NCBI GenBank assembly: GCA_944380775.1
Contig: CALWIP010000011.1
Span: forward strand, 1 to 35,087
DNA length: 35,087 bases
Reading direction: 5' to 3'
Source: an uncultured Clostridia bacterium
GTDB lineage: Bacteria; Bacillota; Clostridia; Oscillospirales; Acutalibacteraceae
Positions 31,765 to 35,087 of the stretch are shown one piece after another. The notes under the pieces were generated by a model. It saw only the letters and a program-made list of their open reading frames with translations, ran no database searches and was not told the DNA's origin. The position numbers were made by a program, and so were the translations under genes. The stretch's first letter is position 1. Every line of letters begins with the position of its first letter.

Positions 31765-33462
31765 ATGACGTTTGACCTTCGATCCACGCCGTTCAGCACC
31801 AAGGGGAGCTACCAGGCCATCTCATACCTGGAGGGCGGCTTCCGCGGCCGCGAATTGGAAAGCGGCCTCTACCTGCGCTCCGTGCAGGGAAAGCGCGACC
31901 CGGTCATCGGGCGGCTCATCCCGCTGCTCGACGGCAAGCCGTGCGCCTATGAAACGGAGGCGCAGCCGCACCTTTTGACAGTGAAGACGCCCGGCGGCAC
32001 GCTGCGCTTCACGTTCGCCTCAGCGGACACCCTGCTCATTGAGGGGCGCGGCGTGGGCCTGCGCTTCGACTTCCTGCCGGGGGGCTCGTCGTTCAACCTG
32101 TTTGAGCCGGTGCTCGGCGAAGGCACGTGGTACCTGGTGAACAGCTTCAAGAGCCTGACCCGCTACATGCTGGGCATGCAGGAGGGCCGCGCGGAGATTG
32201 ACCAAGACTGGAACGGCGAAGAAACCACGCGCGGCACGGCGGACCTCCTGCCGGAGGACGGCCGCCTGCTGGTGGTATGGCAGGAAATTTTGGACGAGTG
32301 GCTGCGCCCGGCGCATCCGTTCGATTTTGAAGCGGCTGCGGCCGCGTCCCGCGCATCGTTCGCGGCATTTTTAGACGGGATGCCCTCCGTCCCGGCCGAG
32401 TGGGAACCGGCGCGCGAGATCTCCGCTTATGTGGACTACAGCGCGTACATCCAGCCGCACTGCCTGCTGCGCCGCCCGGCGATGCTGATGTCGAAAAACT
32501 GGATGTGCCGCGTGTGGAGCTGGGACCACTGCTTCAACGCGATGGCCCTCGCCTACCGCGACCCGGAGGCCGCGTGGGACCAGTTCCTGCTGCCGTTTGA
32601 CTACCAAAGCCCGACCGGGCGCATCCCAGACAGCGTGGAGGCCTACCTGCTCATTGACAACTACTGCAAGCCGCCCATCCACGGCTGGGCGCTGGGCATC
32701 CTTCGCAGGCTCATGCCCATCGGACCGGAAAAGCTCGCCGACGCCTACGCCAAGCTGAGCCGCTTCACAGAGTGGTGGCTCAACTACCGGGACCAGGACC
32801 GCGACGGCCTGTGCGAGTACACCCACGGCAACGACTCCGGCTGGGACAACTCCACGGCGTTTTTGGGCCTGCCGCCGGTGGCCACGCCGGACCTCGCCGC
32901 GCTGCTGATCCTGCAAATGGACGAGCTCGCCGATGTGGCGGAGACGCTCGGCCGCCACAACGACGCCGCTTCCTGGCGCGCGCGCTCCGACGCCATGCTG
33001 CGCGCCGCCACGGAAAAGCTGTTCGACCACGGCCGCCCGCTCTCCATCCAGGCCGCGACGGGCAAGGAGATCCCGAACGACAGCCTGCTGCCGTACCTCT
33101 CCGTCCTGCTGGGGGACAAGCTGCCCGCAGAAGCGCGCGACTACATGCTGGACGTGCTCAAGAGCGACAAATTCCTCACGCCGCACGGCTACGCCACCGA
33201 GAGCCCGAAGAGCCCGCGGTATGAATCCGACGGCTACTGGCGCGGGCCCATCTGGGCGCCGAGCACCATGCTCCTGCTGGACGGCCTGCGCCGCTGCGGC
33301 GAGACGGAGCTGGCCGCCGAGGTGACGCGCCGCTTCTGCGCCTTGGTGCAGAACGGCGGCTGCGCCGAGAACTTCGACGCGCTCACCGGCGAGGCCCTGC
33401 GCGACAAGGCCTACACCTGGACCGGCAGCATTATGATGGTCATGGCGCACGAATATCTATAA
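31765..33462 (+). CDS. Glycoside hydrolase, six-hairpin (GH63/MGH1-like) family
   Basis: 565 residues, no signal peptide, so probably cytoplasmic. An N-terminal beta-rich domain (about 1-200) precedes an alpha/alpha toroid. Signature stretches are MCRVWSWDHCFNAMAL near 248-263, GRIPDSVEAY, LCEYTHGNDSGWDNST near 350-365 (acidic catalytic region), ESDGYWRGPIWAPSTML near 490-506 and AYTWTGSIMMVMAHEYL at the end. Such enzymes release glucose or mannose from alpha-linked oligosaccharides; the substrate cannot be told. ATG 31765 has AGGGGGA about 10 bases upstream. No transporter or sugar regulator is beside it. Confidence 0.88.
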   Translation: MTFDLRSTPFSTKGSYQAISYLEGGFRGRELESGLYLRSVQGKRDPVIGRLIPLLDGKPCAYETEAQPHLLTVKTPGGTLRFTFASADTLLIEGRGVGLRFDFLPGGSSFNLFEPVLGEGTWYLVNSFKSLTRYMLGMQEGRAEIDQDWNGEETTRGTADLLPEDGRLLVVWQEILDEWLRPAHPFDFEAAAAASRASFAAFLDGMPSVPAEWEPAREISAYVDYSAYIQPHCLLRRPAMLMSKNWMCRVWSWDHCFNAMALAYRDPEAAWDQFLLPFDYQSPTGRIPDSVEAYLLIDNYCKPPIHGWALGILRRLMPIGPEKLADAYAKLSRFTEWWLNYRDQDRDGLCEYTHGNDSGWDNSTAFLGLPPVATPDLAALLILQMDELADVAETLGRHNDAASWRARSDAMLRAATEKLFDHGRPLSIQAATGKEIPNDSLLPYLSVLLGDKLPAEARDYMLDVLKSDKFLTPHGYATESPKSPRYESDGYWRGPIWAPSTMLLLDGLRRCGETELAAEVTRRFCALVQNGGCAENFDALTGEALRDKAYTWTGSIMMVMAHEYL

Positions 33463-33495
33463 CCCCGCCGCCCCAAGCCAATGAACCCGGACAGC

Positions 33496-33530
33496 CGCCC
33501 CGCACGCGCAACCGCGCTGCGGGGCGTTCC
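33496..33530 (+). terminator. Hairpin after the glycoside hydrolase gene
   Basis: CGCCCCGC (33496-33503) pairs with GCGGGGCG (33519-33526), and the loop has a further GCG/CGC pair. Only TT follows, so termination may be inefficient. It sits directly before the next promoter. Confidence 0.5.
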
Positions 33531-33534
33531 GGTC

Positions 33535-33563
33535 TGGACAAGCGGGGAAAACGCGGGTATAAT
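33535..33563 (+). promoter_or_regulatory. Promoter of the foldase-like lipoprotein gene
   Basis: TGGACA (33535-33540), 17 bases, TATAAT (33558-33563). The leader is about 60 bases. Confidence 0.75.
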
Positions 33564-33629
33564 AGAAAAAACCGTCCCGCGGCAGGGGCGGCCGAACCAT
33601 TCTAAAAAAAGAGGAGTAGGACAGACCAG

Positions 33630-34727
33630 ATGAAACGACTGAAGAAGCGGATTGCCGCCGCGCTTTTGTCCGCCGCGCTCTGCGCCGCGGGATTTGCGGG
33701 ATGCGGCAGCACGCCCACCTGGGCCGTGCAGGACGGGGAGCGCACGCTGCCGGTGGGGACGTATATTTGCAACCTGATCACCTCGTATCAAAACGCGGTG
33801 ATGCAGGCGGACCTGACGCAGGACCTCTTCGCGCAGGAGATTGACGGCGTGCCCGTCAACGACTGGATCAAGCAGGAAGCGCTGCGCAACACCAAAGGGA
33901 TTTTCTATGTGGACGGCAAGCTCGAGGAACTGGGCGTTTCGCTGAGCGAGGAAGAGGAAGAGCAGATTACGTCCCTTTCGAGCCTGACGTGGAGCCAGGT
34001 GGAAGACACGTTTGAGCCGTTCGGCGTCTCGGAAGATTCGTTTGAGACGGCCTACGCCGCTTACGGCGTCAAGATGGCGGCGCTGTTTGAGGCCATTTAC
34101 GGCCCCGGCGGGACCGAACCGGTGAGCGACGGCGAATTGGAGCAGTTCTTCAACGAAAATTACGTCCATCTCGAATACCTGATGATGCCGCTGTTTGACG
34201 CTGTGTCGGAGGAAACGGACGGCGAAAGCAGCGAAGCGGAACCGGTAGCCTGGACGGAGGAAGAGCTTGCCGAAGCGAAAGAGCTTTTCGACGGGTACGC
34301 CGGGCGCGTCAGCCGCGGGGCGATGACGATGGAAGAAGCGGCCGAGGGCTACGCCGAAAGCGGCTACGCGCAAAACGACGCCATGGAAGCCGAATTCCTC
34401 TTGCAGGATTCCATCACCCCGCGCGAGGACCTGGCCTCGGATTATCCCGCGGAATTTATCGCGGCGCTGGATGCGCTGGAGCCGGGCGAAGCCTCTACCC
34501 TCCAGCTGACGCTGCCGAACGGCGAGTTCTATTTATTGATTTACACCGACGAAATCGCGCCGTATGCGGAGGAATACCTCTCCGGCGAAACAAACCGCAA
34601 CAACACCCTCGGCACGATGAAATACGACGAATTCCTCCAGGCCGCGTACGAAGAGATCGACGCGATGGACGTTACCGTCAACGAGGAAGCGGTTTCTCAC
34701 TACGACCCCCAGGAAATGTTCTCTTAA
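33630..34727 (+). CDS. Lipoprotein with SurA/PrsA-like foldase architecture
   Basis: 365 residues. The lipoprotein signal ends in FAGC (Cys25). An N-terminal helical part (VGTYICNLITSYQNAVMQ, NDWIKQEALRNTKGIFYVDGKLEELGVSLSEEEEEQI) resembles the SurA/PrsA chaperone arm. VSDGELEQFFNENYVHLEYLMMPL and LEPGEASTLQLTLPNGEFYLLIYTDEI match the order of a parvulin-type domain, but the usual parvulin active-site motifs are not clear, so it may be a chaperone without isomerase activity. It would act outside the membrane on secreted proteins. The protein is very acidic. ATG 33630 has AGAGGAG upstream. Confidence 0.8.
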   Translation: MKRLKKRIAAALLSAALCAAGFAGCGSTPTWAVQDGERTLPVGTYICNLITSYQNAVMQADLTQDLFAQEIDGVPVNDWIKQEALRNTKGIFYVDGKLEELGVSLSEEEEEQITSLSSLTWSQVEDTFEPFGVSEDSFETAYAAYGVKMAALFEAIYGPGGTEPVSDGELEQFFNENYVHLEYLMMPLFDAVSEETDGESSEAEPVAWTEEELAEAKELFDGYAGRVSRGAMTMEEAAEGYAESGYAQNDAMEAEFLLQDSITPREDLASDYPAEFIAALDALEPGEASTLQLTLPNGEFYLLIYTDEIAPYAEEYLSGETNRNNTLGTMKYDEFLQAAYEEIDAMDVTVNEEAVSHYDPQEMFS

Positions 34728-34746
34728 CCCGCTTTTTTAACCCGCG

Positions 34747-34858
34747 CATTGCGGCCTCCTGACGTCGGCCTCACCGCGCAGGAAAACGAACAGGATTGCG
34801 CCCGCATCACAGCCATTGTGTAACACACCTGGCCCGGGTGTCCGGCCCGGGAAACCGC
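34747..34858. repeat. GC-rich intergenic repeat, divergent copy C
   Basis: Same opening as copies A and B (GCATTGCGGCCTCCTG, then ACGTCGGCCTCACCGC), the same inner blocks TTGCGCCCGC, TAACACACCTGG and GGGTGTCCGG, in the same order and nearly the same spacing, but with many substitutions. The end of copy B, CGCGCATTGC, matches the bases directly before GCCTCC here, which shows where the unit begins. It lies in the 3' untranslated region of the lipoprotein gene. Confidence 0.75.
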
Positions 34859-34874
34859 ACAGCTGGAAAGCACA

Positions 34875-34918
34875 ACGCCCGGTATTTAGACCGAGATCTA
34901 AATACCGGGCGTACTTTT
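34875..34918 (+). terminator. Perfect long terminator hairpin after the lipoprotein gene and repeat C
   Basis: A 16-base perfect stem (34875-34890 with 34897-34912) with loop CCGAGA is followed by ACTTTTAT. It may also serve the opposing partial gene at the right edge. From 34919 to 35016 I see only a GCCTGC/GCAGGC hairpin (34997-35014) and nothing else. Confidence 0.75.
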
Positions 34919-35016
34919 ATCTTCCCCGGGAGCGTCCCCTTTCTCTCGCGCGTGCAGCCGAGTTCTTGTTTTCTCAAGGCCCGGCGCGCGGCGTTGGCCT
35001 GCCGCGGCGCAGGCGC

Positions 35017-35087
35017 TCAGAGGACGACGTCCTCCAGGCGGCGCTTGGGGACATAGTGGACGTTGTTTTCATCGCGGGTGTAGTTGA
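35017..35087 (-). CDS. C-terminal fragment of an unrecognised protein (5' end outside window)
   Basis: The - strand is open from the window edge to TGA at 35019-35017 and encodes NYTRDENNVHYVPKRRLEDV followed by VL. Codon use fits the GC-rich host. Too little is present to name a family. Confidence 0.5.
   Translation of the reverse strand, partial: NYTRDENNVHYVPKRRLEDVVL

Overview
The window looks like chromosomal DNA of a GC-rich, spore-forming, strictly anaerobic Firmicute of the Clostridia, most like the Oscillospiraceae/Ruminococcaceae. The reasons are an NADH-linked [FeFe]-hydrogenase, spoVS next to ymdB, a DacF-type carboxypeptidase, the Gram-positive order rpmG-secE-nusG-rplK-rplA-rplJ-rplL, class 1B dihydroorotate dehydrogenase (pyrK/pyrD), several lipoproteins, and strong AGGAGG ribosome binding sites. 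Genus and species cannot be fixed from what is here.

Layout. 1-177: tail of an unrecognised gene of different base composition. 342-1979 (+): peptide-binding lipoprotein. 2079-7188 (-): operon pyrC-pyrF-pyrK-pyrD-phosphatase-ruvX. 7259-8047 (-): YdcF-like membrane protein just upstream. 8205-16580 (-): a ten-gene hydrogenase region. Its first part is DRTGG protein, RsbW-like ATPase, hydrogenase-like iron-sulfur protein, second DRTGG protein and PHP phosphoesterase. Its second part, with its own promoter and a candidate Rex operator, is hydC, a GHKL ATPase, a small [2Fe-2S] protein, hydB and hydA. 17064-18267 (+): ymdB and spoVS. 18497-22204 (+): fakA-like gene and recG. 22251-23987 (-): secreted CAP-domain protein. 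24141-24904 (-): metallophosphoesterase preceded by a tiny overlapping ORF. 25054-26394 (+): D-Ala-D-Ala carboxypeptidase, overlapping tail to tail with a GNAT acetyltransferase (-). 26994-30527 (-): ribosomal protein/secE/nusG cluster with an L10 leader attenuator. 30711-31517 (-): unknown protein. 31765-33462 (+): glycoside hydrolase. 33630-34727 (+): foldase-like lipoprotein. 35017-35087 (-): tail of another gene.

How the genes work together. The pyr operon covers four proteins of UMP synthesis; pyrB, carAB and pyrE are not here. HydABC would reoxidise NADH and reduced ferredoxin to make H2. The genes upstream of it look like a sensing and signalling set (a divergent hydrogenase, kinase-like ATPases without an obvious receiver partner, paired DRTGG domains, a PHP hydrolase) placed to monitor redox state or H2. 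This is the most interesting system in the window.

The least explained DNA is a GC-rich intergenic repeat. Two tandem copies of 118 bp (16621-16856) lie in the untranslated leader of the hydrogenase regulatory genes, and a divergent third copy lies 18 kb away (about 34747-34858). I saw no tRNA, rRNA, CRISPR array, complete insertion sequence or prophage.
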